A stretch of 57,274 nt of DNA from an uncultured Oscillibacter sp. (GTDB lineage Bacteria > Bacillota > Clostridia > Oscillospirales > Oscillospiraceae), in NCBI GenBank assembly GCA_900550685.1, contig URTS01000002.1:1-57274 (forward strand), given 5' to 3'. The notes beneath the pieces are model-generated. The model ran no database searches and had not been told where the DNA came from. It was given only the letters and a program-made list of their open reading frames with translations. A program made the translations under genes and the position numbers. Shown in pieces: positions 40,000 through 47,925 of this stretch. How positions within the stretch are numbered: the stretch's first letter is position 1; every line of letters begins with the position of its first letter.

Positions 40000-40191
40000 T
40001 TAATTCTCCTTTAGCTCAGGACACCAAGCCGGAATATACGGCAAAAGCCGCTCGATACCGACGATGTACCCCTTGCATCTTCCGTCTGCGCCGCAGCGGA
40101 AGGACGGAACATCTTTCAGCCACGGCTCTGTAACGAGAAAACGGCAGCCCTCGCACGTGCGGGAGTAGTCCGCCTTCACAGTGCGCTTCAT
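40000..40191 (-). CDS. Small Cys-containing protein
   Basis: 63 aa with four to five Cys (YSRTCEGCRFL, FRCGADGRCKG, IPAWCPEL), a probable zinc knuckle. Its start overlaps the methyltransferase stop (ATGA). Confidence 0.65.
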   Translation of the reverse strand: MKRTVKADYSRTCEGCRFLVTEPWLKDVPSFRCGADGRCKGYIVGIERLLPYIPAWCPELKEN

Positions 40192-41582
40192 TCCGCCGCC
40201 TCCGAGGCCCCGCCGGTAAGTCCTGCATAGGTCCAGCCATCTTCCCGGACCTGAAAGGCGTCTCCGAGCTGCACCACATCAGGGAAGTTCGCCTGCGTTG
40301 TCTGAATGGCGAACTTGTCGATCTCTGTTGCGTGGTAGCTGGCGATCTCTGCGCCCAGCTTGCCCAGGGCGATATGCCCACAGCTCATGCCATCGTACAT
40401 AGACAGGACCTCCACCGGCTCCGCCGTCAGCCCCTCAAAGTGGCCCATGATGTGCGCGATCACATCTACGGTCCAGCCGTTGCCCAGCATCTTGTAGGCT
40501 TGACTGGGGCTTACGGGGAAAGCATAGGTCTCCGGCACCGTTTGGAGGCGCATACACTCGCGGACCGTCAGCTTGCGGATGATGTAGCAGCCGTCCCTCA
40601 GCTTGATAGGGTACTCTTGCCCTTTGACCGTGATTATTCCGTCGCGCACCTGATAGATCGGCGCATCCAGGGTCCCGCAGTATTCGTAAAAATCGCACGA
40701 GGTCGTCAGGCAATTCGTCTTGTCCTTCATGGCCCGGCCCCGCCGCGTCTTGCTCTGCGGCATGGCAAGGTCCACACACTCGCCCGGCTGAATGACTGTG
40801 TACCCCAGCTTCGTCGCCTCGTTCACCTGCATGGGAGGAGCGGCGGCCTTTATCACCGCACCATCTACTACCAGCACGGCGCAACTGCTCGTGACCATGC
40901 TCCCGGTCGAAAGGGTAGGTGCTTTCTCTGACACTTCTGCACGGTTGTATGGGTTGAACATCTCCGGCAGGTAGCCTTTCTTCTCCACGATGTCGCTGAT
41001 CGACCGACGGACGGTTTGATTTTTCTCTGCATCGACCAGCACAGCATCTTCTCCGTCTATCGCGCAGACATGGAGCGGTTCCGCTATGCAGTCATATTGC
41101 TGCTTGGCTGGGTTCGGGTCGTTCATTCTCGGCACAAGATTGTTTTCAAGTTTTCCCATGTGTGCATCGACCGTTCTCGACTTCCAGCTTTCCAGCGCAT
41201 TGACGACCAAAGCGCCCTTCGTCTCCAAAATATCCCGAAGCAGGATGCCACGGTCCTCCGGCAGCTCGACCGGCACTTGGCTGTATGTACCATCGGGGTT
41301 GCGCTTCCCGGCCCAGTAGAGCCGCTGGCGGTTCTGTGCGCTCACCAGTGCGGAGTTGATAAGCACGGGTTCCACGCCCAGTTCCGCCGTGATCTGTGCC
41401 CGGATTGCGGAGGACATGGATTTATTGTTCTCATAAAGAAAGTAGTCCGGCTGGTACTTATCGCGGGCGATGCGGTAATTCAGGAACAGCTCCCAGCCGA
41501 TGCCGCTGGCCTCAGTCTCGCGGTTCTTGGTCTGCGCGATGCTCCAATGGGTGCACGGGCTTCCGCCGATCAATAGTTTCAT
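40188..41582 (-). CDS. Circularly permuted cytosine-C5 DNA methyltransferase
   Basis: 464 aa from the ATG at 41582, 6 nt after GGAG and overlapping the transglycosylase stop. The catalytic loop is at the very start: LLIGGSPCTHWSIAQ (motif IV, Cys ~10). ENNKSMS (VI) and QNRQRLYWAG (VIII) follow. A long target-recognition region leads to RKLTVRECMRLQT (IX) and YKMLGNGWTVDVIAHI (X). Only then, at about residues 390-450, comes the SAM-binding VLSMYDGMSCGHIALGKLG (I) with ATEIDKFAIQ (II) and NFPDVVQLGD (III). All motifs are present but motifs I-III sit after X. Permuted C5 methyltransferases such as M.BssHII are known, so activity is plausible. Confidence 0.88.
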   Translation of the reverse strand: MKLLIGGSPCTHWSIAQTKNRETEASGIGWELFLNYRIARDKYQPDYFLYENNKSMSSAIRAQITAELGVEPVLINSALVSAQNRQRLYWAGKRNPDGTYSQVPVELPEDRGILLRDILETKGALVVNALESWKSRTVDAHMGKLENNLVPRMNDPNPAKQQYDCIAEPLHVCAIDGEDAVLVDAEKNQTVRRSISDIVEKKGYLPEMFNPYNRAEVSEKAPTLSTGSMVTSSCAVLVVDGAVIKAAAPPMQVNEATKLGYTVIQPGECVDLAMPQSKTRRGRAMKDKTNCLTTSCDFYEYCGTLDAPIYQVRDGIITVKGQEYPIKLRDGCYIIRKLTVRECMRLQTVPETYAFPVSPSQAYKMLGNGWTVDVIAHIMGHFEGLTAEPVEVLSMYDGMSCGHIALGKLGAEIASYHATEIDKFAIQTTQANFPDVVQLGDAFQVREDGWTYAGLTGGASEAAE

Positions 41583-42175
41583 TCTGTTCTCCACCTTTCC
41601 GCCGCCGCCATGACCTTCTCGGCATACTCGCGGTTCCCCGTGTCGTGCCCTGCATTGTAGGCCGTCAGGGCCGCGCCGACGTTCCCGGCGTACTGGTCCA
41701 GCTTTTCAGCGATGAAAGCCACGCCGTACTGAATGTTCTCCGCCGGTGATAGGTCGGCGGGGAAGTAGTCGGGATTGAGCTGCATCAGGCCGTAGCAGCC
41801 GACATAGCTGACCGCCTCCGGGTTGAAGCTGCTCTCCGTTTCAATGAGGCCCAGGGCCAGCGCGTACTCGACCTTGTGTTCCTGGCAGGCGTCCCACAAG
41901 ACTTCCTGCAGTTCCGCACTCATGGGCACGTCCTCTCTGAACGTGAACACCTCCGCCGCCGGTTCCTCCGGCTCCGGGTCCGGCTCGAAGTAGACCGTCT
42001 GGACCGGCTGGGAGGCCGGGACCATAATGGTCGGCGGCTCGACGATGATCAGCGTCTCCCGCTCCGCCGCCCGGCGGGCGTCTGCCTCGTCCATGATGCG
42101 GAGCAGGCCGAAGCAGAAGCAGATGATCGCCAGCAGCATACCCATATAGAACTTGTCCGCTTTACTGGCCCGCAT
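41579..42175 (-). CDS. Membrane-anchored lytic transglycosylase (SLT domain)
   Basis: 198 aa. The N-terminal hydrophobic anchor MGMLLAIICFCFGLLRIM (~residues 11-28) is followed by a Pro/Glu linker. From residue ~85 an SLT domain follows with catalytic Glu in LGLIETESSFNPEAVS, then GCYGLMQLNP and ALTAYNAGHD. It cleaves glycan strands of peptidoglycan. In this position it may serve DNA entry or superinfection functions rather than lysis. Confidence 0.85.
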   Translation of the reverse strand: MRASKADKFYMGMLLAIICFCFGLLRIMDEADARRAAERETLIIVEPPTIMVPASQPVQTVYFEPDPEPEEPAAEVFTFREDVPMSAELQEVLWDACQEHKVEYALALGLIETESSFNPEAVSYVGCYGLMQLNPDYFPADLSPAENIQYGVAFIAEKLDQYAGNVGAALTAYNAGHDTGNREYAEKVMAAAERWRTE

Positions 42176-42386
42176 CCGTCTTCGCCTCCAATCTCAGCCA
42201 CCATGCCGGGCTGTTCCGCTGTTTCTTGTAGGGGCAGCCCCTTCCGGCATCGCAATTCACGCGCCCGCATCCAGCGCAATAATTTCTCTGGAACTCCTCG
42301 TCCCACGGTCCTTCCAGCATAGGGAGCGAAGAAAGAAACTCGCCCAGCGCTTCCGGGGACTGCGTGATCTTTTCAAAGTTGGTCAT
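42162..42386 (-). CDS. Small Cys-containing phage protein
   Basis: 74 aa. CxxC...C pattern YCAGCGRVNCDAGRGCPYKK in the middle. It overlaps the transglycosylase start by 14 nt. No family recognised. Confidence 0.6.
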   Translation of the reverse strand: MTNFEKITQSPEALGEFLSSLPMLEGPWDEEFQRNYCAGCGRVNCDAGRGCPYKKQRNSPAWWLRLEAKTDAGQ

Positions 42387-42390
42387 TTCT

Positions 42391-42672
42391 TTAGGCTCCT
42401 TTCATGCTCGGCGCGGCCTTCGGACGGCGGCCACGCTTGCGCAGATTGCTTTGGTAGGTCTTTTCGCCCCGCTCGGCCTTGTACTCCGGGCGGAAGTTAT
42501 GGTCCAGGACCATCTCGCCGGTCCGCTCGTCGGTCTCCTGCCCGCGCTTCAATTCCGTGTACACGGTGCACTGGCTGATACCCAGCTCGGCGGCGATCTT
42601 TAAGGGGGAGGCGTTGTCCTTCCACATCTGTTCAATCTTTCTGCGGTCCTCAAGCGTCAGCTTCTTCACCAT
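42391..42672 (-). CDS. Helix-turn-helix DNA-binding protein
   Basis: 93 aa. The segment LTLEDRRKIEQMWKDNASPL, then IAAELGISQCTVYTELKRG is an HTH like that at the N-terminus of IS30-type transposases. The catalytic domain is absent, so this is a stand-alone regulator. It is the first gene of the right-arm operon, next to the AT-rich boundary. Start ATG behind GAGGTGACGA. Confidence 0.75.
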   Translation of the reverse strand: MVKKLTLEDRRKIEQMWKDNASPLKIAAELGISQCTVYTELKRGQETDERTGEMVLDHNFRPEYKAERGEKTYQSNLRKRGRRPKAAPSMKGA

Positions 42673-42721
42673 TCGTCACCTCGTTTCTCCCATTTCAAGC
42701 CCTGAAATAGATAAAAAAATA

Positions 42722-42754
42722 ATGCAGAAAAAAGCGTTAAACTTTTTTCTGCAT
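42722..42754. repeat. Perfect 13-bp inverted repeat
   Basis: ATGCAGAAAAAAG / CTTTTTTCTGCAT around a 7-nt centre, 50 nt upstream of the HTH gene. It could be a regulator site, a terminator for either strand, or part of the prophage end. Confidence 0.5.
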
Positions 42755-42786
42755 TTAATTTACTATGGGACCTGATACGCCGCAGG

Positions 42787-42821
42787 AAAAAAGTTCCGCC
42801 CTCAGCCGCGGCAGAGGGCGG
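42787..42821 (-). terminator. Terminator of the small membrane protein gene
   Basis: Minus strand CCGCCCTC / GAGGGCGG (8 bp, 10-nt loop) followed by AACTTTTTT. It lies 30 nt after the stop codon at 42851. Confidence 0.8.
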
Positions 42822-42850
42822 AAGCGGCTTATTCAGAAAATTGGATCGAC

Positions 42851-43126
42851 TTACTTCTTATCTCCCAAAAACGTGATAGAATTTACCAAAATAGATATGA
42901 TGACACAAACCCATAACGCTTTGCTCATAGAAGGCAATACATCCATAAGGCCGCCCCAATCTTCATTGGCAACTTGCATAGCGGCATCCGAATAAAATGA
43001 GCATGCAGTCAATGCTGTCAACGATACGCTTATAAAACCAAACCATTTTGAATTTTTCTGTTTAGATGTCCAAACCAAATTTAGGATCGCAAAAATAATT
43101 GCACCAAAACCCATTACTAACCACAT
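42851..43126 (-). CDS. AT-rich small membrane protein (three hydrophobic segments)
   Basis: 91 aa behind AAGGAGG. Hydrophobic segments are VMGFGAIIFAILNLVW, FGFISVSLTALTACSF and ALWVCVIISILVNSITFL. Base composition is far more AT-rich than everything around it (42690-43200), which suggests a recent acquisition. It has its own terminator, so it may be a lysogenic-conversion gene at the prophage end or a host gene beside the attachment site. Function unknown. Confidence 0.65.
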   Translation of the reverse strand: MWLVMGFGAIIFAILNLVWTSKQKNSKWFGFISVSLTALTACSFYSDAAMQVANEDWGGLMDVLPSMSKALWVCVIISILVNSITFLGDKK

Positions 43127-43217
43127 ATTTTAACCTCCTTAAATTCCGATTTGTCCTTTTGGTTCCTTCTTTATAACATACATCTTACTTTATTTCAATC
43201 CCCGTAAATGCAAAAGG

Positions 43218-43254
43218 CGGGAGGCGGTGCATGGCACCGTCTCCCGTTCTTTTT
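43218..43254. terminator. Bidirectional terminator after the ABC transporter operon
   Basis: CGGGAG-G-CGGTGC pairs with GCACCG-T-CTCCCG; TTCTTTTT follows on the plus strand and CCTTTTGC on the minus strand. It closes the host MacB-like operon. Confidence 0.8.
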
Positions 43255-43271
43255 AAGTATCTGTATGCTGC

Positions 43272-44513
43272 TCAGTCGTACCGCAGAGCGTCGATGGGGT
43301 TCAGCTTGGCGGCCTTGTTGGCAGGCAGGTAGCCGAAGAGGATACCGATGCCCACGCTGACGCCGAAGCTGATGGCCACATCCGACAAGGAGGGGGTGGC
43401 GCTGAAGGTGACGCCGTTCATAGAGCCCATGATGCCCCCCACCACCACGGTGGCCGCCTTGGCCAGCAGAACACCGAACACGATCCCCAGCACGCCGCCC
43501 ACGGCGGAGGTGGTGCCCGCCTCGATGACGAACTGGCCCCGGATGTCCTTCTGCTTGGCCCCCAGGGATTTCCGGATGCCGATCTCCCTGGTACGCTCCG
43601 TGACGGACACCAACATGATGTTCATAATGCCGATGCCGCCCACCACCAGAGAGATGGCGGCAATGGCCACCAGCACGATCATCATGGTATTCATCATGGC
43701 GTTCATGCTGTCCATCATCTCCGCGGAGGTCATGACCATGTAGTAGTCCGAGGACTGATAGGTCTTGTACAGCCGCTTTTCCACAATGCTCTTGGCAATG
43801 GAGGCCGTATCCCGGTTGGTAGAGGTCAGCAGGAACATTTCGTCGGTGCCCATCATCATGGTGCCGGCGCCCATCCGCTGGGCGTTTTCATAGGGGATGT
43901 AAATCACATCATCGGCGCTGCCCTCGCTGCTGTCGCCGCTTTTACTCAACACGCCGATGACGGTGTAAGGCACGCCGCTCAGAGAGATCGTCTTGCCCAG
44001 CGCATCCCCACGAAAGGCGGTCTGCGCCAGATAATCGCCGATGACGCAGACATTCTGATGCCGATCCACGTCGATGTAGCTGAGGAAACGCCCCTCTGCA
44101 AGAGCCTCCCCCTGCATGGTGCCCTTGGTGTCCTCCTTGAAGAACGCCTCGCTGACACCGTAGACCGAGGTGCGGTCATAGTCATCCGTCTGGTAGCGCA
44201 CCTTGGCAGAAGCGGAGACATAGGGGGTCACGCCGGTGAGGTACTGGGGGTACTTGTCCACCAGTTCATAGAGATCCTCCACATCCACGTCACGGGTGCC
44301 GCCGGTCCCCCGGCCATAGGTCATGACCTGGATCAAATTGGAGCCCATTTTCTCAAACTGGTCGTTCATCAGGTTGGTCATGCCGTTGCCGAGAGACAGG
44401 ATCACGATCACGGCTCCCACGCCGATGATGATGCCAAGCATGGTGAGGAAGGCCCGCATTTTGCTGGTCCGAAGGGATTTCAGGGCCAGCTTGAAGGATT
44501 GCCCAAAGTTCAT
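43272..44513 (-). CDS. MacB/FtsX-type ABC transporter permease
   Basis: 413 aa. The N-terminal TM helix lies in MRAFLTMLGIIIGVGAVIVI. A large extracytoplasmic MacB-like domain (residues ~50-270) follows, then three TM helices: TMMIVLVAIAAISLVVGGIG, VGGVLGIVFGVLLAKAAT and VAISFGVSVGIGILFGYLPA, with IGIRKSLGAKQKDI between. Its start overlaps the ATPase stop. With the ATPase and the HlyD-like protein it forms a tripartite-type exporter common in Firmicutes for peptides or drugs. Confidence 0.92.
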   Translation of the reverse strand: MNFGQSFKLALKSLRTSKMRAFLTMLGIIIGVGAVIVILSLGNGMTNLMNDQFEKMGSNLIQVMTYGRGTGGTRDVDVEDLYELVDKYPQYLTGVTPYVSASAKVRYQTDDYDRTSVYGVSEAFFKEDTKGTMQGEALAEGRFLSYIDVDRHQNVCVIGDYLAQTAFRGDALGKTISLSGVPYTVIGVLSKSGDSSEGSADDVIYIPYENAQRMGAGTMMMGTDEMFLLTSTNRDTASIAKSIVEKRLYKTYQSSDYYMVMTSAEMMDSMNAMMNTMMIVLVAIAAISLVVGGIGIMNIMLVSVTERTREIGIRKSLGAKQKDIRGQFVIEAGTTSAVGGVLGIVFGVLLAKAATVVVGGIMGSMNGVTFSATPSLSDVAISFGVSVGIGILFGYLPANKAAKLNPIDALRYD

Positions 44514-45253
44514 GCCAGCACCTCCCCTTCAAGGCCCGCTTCCTCCGGCTGCACCACGGCGGCGGGGTCGCTGGCGTCGCCGTCGTAGATGATATGCCCG
44601 TCCTGAAGCCGGACGATCCGCTTTGCCTTAACGGCAATGGAGTTGTCGTGGGTAATGAGCACCACGGTGTCCCCCTCCTGGTTCAGCTTTTGAAGGAAGC
44701 CCAGCACCTCCCGGCCCGTCCGGGAGTCCAGTGCGCCGGTGGGTTCATCCGCCAGGATCACGGAGGGGTCCCCCGCCAGTGCCCGGGCGATGGACACCCG
44801 CTGCTGCTGGCCGCCGGAGAGCTGGCTGGGCAGGTTCTTCTGCTTGTCGGCCAGGCCCACCCGGCCCAGGGCGGCAATGGCCCGCTCCTTCCGCTCCTCC
44901 GCACTGACGCCGGCATACAGCAGGGGCAGCTCCACGTTTTCCAGCACGTTCAGCTTGGGAATCAGGTTATACTGCTGGAAAATGAAGCCCAGCATCTTGT
45001 TCCGGATCTCCGCCTGCTGGTCGTCATCCATGGTGGACACATCCACGCCCCCCAGATGGTAGGTGCCGCTGGTGGGCACGTCCAGACAGCCGATGATGTT
45101 CATGGCGGTGGACTTGCCGGAGCCGGACTGGCCCACAATGGCCACGAATTCCCCCTTGTCGATGGTAAGGCTCACGCCGTCCAGCGCGTGGACGTCTTCA
45201 TCGCCCATGTGGTAAATCTTATAGACGTTGTTTAATTCGATCAGATGCTCCAT
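44510..45253 (-). CDS. ABC transporter ATP-binding protein (MacB/LolD type)
   Basis: 247 aa. Walker A GQSGSGKSTAMNIIGCLD, Q-loop FQQYNLIPKL, signature LSGGQQQRVSIARAL, Walker B VILADEPTGALDSRTG, H-loop LITHD are all present. The C-terminal ~20 residues are acidic. It powers the permease at 43272-44513. Confidence 0.95.
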   Translation of the reverse strand: MEHLIELNNVYKIYHMGDEDVHALDGVSLTIDKGEFVAIVGQSGSGKSTAMNIIGCLDVPTSGTYHLGGVDVSTMDDDQQAEIRNKMLGFIFQQYNLIPKLNVLENVELPLLYAGVSAEERKERAIAALGRVGLADKQKNLPSQLSGGQQQRVSIARALAGDPSVILADEPTGALDSRTGREVLGFLQKLNQEGDTVVLITHDNSIAVKAKRIVRLQDGHIIYDGDASDPAAVVQPEEAGLEGEVLA

Positions 45254-45256
45254 GGC

Positions 45257-46882
45257 TTACATCCCCATGACCATGTTCATCATACTGCTGCTCTGGTTGA
45301 GGATCAGGACGATATCCCCCTCCTCCAGGCCGCTGGTGACTTCGATGGAGTCGCCGTCGTTCTTGCCCAGAGTGACCTCCCGGCTTTCCAGCTTGCTGGC
45401 GTCGATCACCGCGGTGTTGTCATCGTTCATGGCGCCGGGACCGGGCACCAGCACCGTGTTGCCCCGGTTCACCGCGTCCACAGGGATGCACAGGGCATTG
45501 GGCACCATGTCGCCCTGGATGGTGGCGGAGACGTTCATGCCGGGCTTCAGCTCGCCGTAGTTTTCGATGATGATGGTGACGGGGTAGCTGGTAGCGCCGC
45601 CTGCGGTGGTGCCGTTGATGCTCACCTTATCCACCACGCCGGAGAAGGTCTGGCCCTCCAGGGCGTCGGCGGTGATCTCCACCGTCTGGCCCACGGCCAC
45701 CTTGCCGATGTCCAGCTCATCCACGGCCATTTCCAGCTTCAGATAGCTCATGTCGTAGATCACAGCCAGGGAGCCGGAGTTCATGCCCTCCACCTTGTCG
45801 CCGGCCTTGAAGTTCTTTTCAATCACGGTGCCGGTGATCTGGGAATCGATGTTGTAGTCATCCAGACTATCGGCGGCCATGGAGGCGGCCAGTTGGGCGT
45901 TTTCCAGGTTCAGCTTGGCGTTTTTGATCTGGTCCCGTGCGTTTTCAGACTCCACGGTGCAGAGGGTCTCCCCCTGCTTGACGGTGCTGCCCGCCAGCTT
46001 GGTGAGATTCTGCACGGTGCCGCTGGCGGTGGCATAGACCGTGGAGGCTCCGCCCAGGTTCAGGGGGGTCTGGCCGTAGCTGCCGTAGCTGCCGATCTGG
46101 GCGGTGGCGGTCATGGAGTCGGAGAGGACGCCGGGGTTCGGGATCTTCACCCGGACGCTGATGGCGGACAGGCCGTTGCTGGTGACGCTGGCGGAGTTGG
46201 AAACGGACTCCACGGTGCCGCTGACCGGCGCGTCAAAGTTGCCGGCATACACGGTGGCGGGCTGGCCCACGTAGAAATCCGTGGACTTGGCATAGGGGAA
46301 CAGGAAGTCCACAGACAGGTCCATGCTGGAGACGATCTTGGCAATGGGGGAGCCTGCGGTGACGTTGTCGCCGTTGTGGACATACAGCTCATTGATGGTG
46401 CCGGAGATGGTGGCCACAGGGCTCAGCCCCTCCTTGGCCTGCTGATAGGCCAGCTGGGCCTGGGACACGGAGATATTGGCCCGCTCCACATTGTTCTGGG
46501 CGTCGCCGCTGTCCATGGTGAAGAGCAGGTCGCCCTTGCTCACCAGGTCGCCCTCTTCAAAGGGGGCGCTCTCGATCTCGCCGGAGATCAAGGTGGTGAC
46601 GTTGTAGGAATCGGCAGGCTTCAGGGTGGCCGTGCCGGTGACGGACAACGTCAGGTCCTGTCGGACGGCCTGAGACACCAGGTAGCTGCTGTTCATCTGG
46701 TCATTGGCCTTTTTGGCGGCGTTGGCCACGCAGCCCGCCACCACGGCGGCCACGATCACCAGGACCACCAGGATCTTCAGCCACTTTTTGGCTTTTTTCG
46801 GCGCGGTAAACTTCTTCTTGGGTTTTTCGCCGGACACAGGGCCTCCCTGCACCGTCTGCGGGTCTTTCACCATTTCTTCCAT
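45257..46882 (-). CDS. HlyD/RND-type membrane fusion (adaptor) protein
   Basis: 541 aa. One N-terminal TM helix (WLKILVVLVIVAAVVAGCVA). Barrel-sandwich/lipoyl halves lie around LTLSVTGTATLKPADSYNVT and IEKNFKAGDKVEGMNSGSLA, with a helical hairpin between and the beta-barrel VGQTVEITADALEGQTFSGV near the end. It couples the MacB-like permease to the outside in Gram-positives. Together with 43272-45253 it is one operon. Confidence 0.9.
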   Translation of the reverse strand: MEEMVKDPQTVQGGPVSGEKPKKKFTAPKKAKKWLKILVVLVIVAAVVAGCVANAAKKANDQMNSSYLVSQAVRQDLTLSVTGTATLKPADSYNVTTLISGEIESAPFEEGDLVSKGDLLFTMDSGDAQNNVERANISVSQAQLAYQQAKEGLSPVATISGTINELYVHNGDNVTAGSPIAKIVSSMDLSVDFLFPYAKSTDFYVGQPATVYAGNFDAPVSGTVESVSNSASVTSNGLSAISVRVKIPNPGVLSDSMTATAQIGSYGSYGQTPLNLGGASTVYATASGTVQNLTKLAGSTVKQGETLCTVESENARDQIKNAKLNLENAQLAASMAADSLDDYNIDSQITGTVIEKNFKAGDKVEGMNSGSLAVIYDMSYLKLEMAVDELDIGKVAVGQTVEITADALEGQTFSGVVDKVSINGTTAGGATSYPVTIIIENYGELKPGMNVSATIQGDMVPNALCIPVDAVNRGNTVLVPGPGAMNDDNTAVIDASKLESREVTLGKNDGDSIEVTSGLEEGDIVLILNQSSSMMNMVMGM

Positions 46883-46897
46883 ACAGATACTCCTTTA

Positions 46898-47527
46898 TTA
46901 CTGCTGCCCGGGCATGGACTTTGCGCCCATGCCCCGCTGCAAAATTTTCAATGCCTGTTCCAGCTTTGCCCGGCCCTCCGGTTCCGGCTCCGGCTGCAAG
47001 CCGCTGTAGAGCACCGGTCCCAGAAGGGTCATGAGCATCCGGAGAATGGCGTCCAGGTCCTCCGGCTGCCGCAGGTCCAGCAGATCCGGATTCACACATG
47101 CCTCCATCCGCTTCAGAACCAGCTCCGTGTCCACGAATTTCAGCGCGCCGCCGCTCCGGTCCTCGCCGTTGCAGTTGGCAATGGCGGCCATCATGCCCAT
47201 GCCGCCCAGGCTCCGGTCCCATTTCCGGTGCGCTTGCAGGTAATCGTACATCTCCGGCAGCGCCGCGAACACATCGCCGCCGCAGCGGCGCAGGATCTCC
47301 TCGAACGCCAGCAGGAGGGCGTCCATGCTCTCCTGGATCAGATACCGGAACAGGTCCTCCTTATCCCGGAAATACATGTAAAAGCTGCCCCGGGGGATCC
47401 CCGCCGCCTGAACGATCTGGTTGATGGAGGCCTCATTGTAGGGCCGCTCCGTAAACTCCCGGACTGCCGCCGTCAGCAGCTTTTCCTGCTTTTCCGGCGC
47501 CAGATTCAAAAATGTACTGCTGGGCAA
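46898..47527 (-). CDS. TetR/AcrR-family repressor
   Basis: 209 aa. Classic N-terminal HTH: KQEKLLTAAVREFTERPYNE, INQIVQAAGIPRGSFYMYF. The C-terminal ligand domain is variable. It is first in the exporter operon and probably represses it. Large inverted repeats of operator type lie upstream at 47675-47703 and 47854-47888. Confidence 0.9.
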   Translation of the reverse strand: MPSSTFLNLAPEKQEKLLTAAVREFTERPYNEASINQIVQAAGIPRGSFYMYFRDKEDLFRYLIQESMDALLLAFEEILRRCGGDVFAALPEMYDYLQAHRKWDRSLGGMGMMAAIANCNGEDRSGGALKFVDTELVLKRMEACVNPDLLDLRQPEDLDAILRMLMTLLGPVLYSGLQPEPEPEGRAKLEQALKILQRGMGAKSMPGQQ

Positions 47528-47613
47528 ACCGCCAGCCCCCTTTCAAAATACGCAAACCGCCGCCGTCCCATCACTCACACCGGGGACCGCGGGCAGTATT
47601 TAAAAAGCTCTCG

Positions 47614-47703
47614 CACCCTTTCCTCCCGTCGGGGGAAAGGATATGCTCCTGAAGTTAGGGTGCCTTAATATGACAACCTGTCAGGTATATTACCTGACAG
47701 GTT
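47614..47703. repeat. Intergenic repeat, copy 1
   Basis: 90 bp, nearly identical to 47797-47885. It contains a CCTTTCC...GGAAAGG hairpin, CACCC...GGGTG outer pairing, and an inverted repeat AACCTGTCAGGTA-TAT-TACCTGACAGGTT (47675-47703, 13-bp arms). Each arm itself holds ACCTG-T-CAGGT. Looks like a mobile intergenic element of MITE/RUP type. Confidence 0.75.
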
Positions 47704-47796
47704 CCGCATGGGGAACCCATGCGGCCTGCATTTTTCGGAATCCCGAAAAATGATGATTGAAACGGTGCAGGAAAACCTTCCTGGTTTTCCCGCACA
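47704..47796. repeat. Hairpin cluster between the two repeat copies
   Basis: Three hairpins in 93 bp: CCGCATGGG-GAA-CCCATGCGG (from 47704), CATTTTTCGG-AATC-CCGAAAAATG (near 47729), and GGAAAACC-ttcct-GGTTTTCC inside GTGC...GCAC (near 47765). No coding sequence is visible. Confidence 0.6.
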
Positions 47797-47885
47797 CACC
47801 CTTTCCTCCCGTCGGGGAAAGGATATGCTCCTGAAGTTAGGGTGCCTTAATACGACAACCTGTCAGGTATATTACCTGACAGGTT
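47797..47885. repeat. Intergenic repeat, copy 2
   Basis: 89 bp matching copy 1 with one base deletion and a T/C change. Its inverted repeat is longer (16-bp arms GACAACCTGTCAGGTA / TACCTGACAGGTTGTC, 47854-47888). Confidence 0.75.
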
Positions 47886-47925
47886 GTCATATTTCAAGTC
47901 TATTTCAGGATTGTTCACAAAATCT

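Noticed and set aside
42391..42672. IS30-family transposase
   Set aside because: Only the HTH part is present in 93 aa. No DDE catalytic domain or terminal inverted repeats follow.
1..42700. Reverse transcriptase, integrase or CI-type repressor inside the window
   Set aside because: No frame shows the motifs (YxDD with DGR-type QGxxxS, tyrosine or serine recombinase, XRE repressor). They are predicted to lie left of base 1.
45245..47668. 807-codon open frame opposite the HlyD-like and TetR genes
   Set aside because: Gly/His/Val-rich low-complexity translation with no domain. The opposite strand encodes recognised families.
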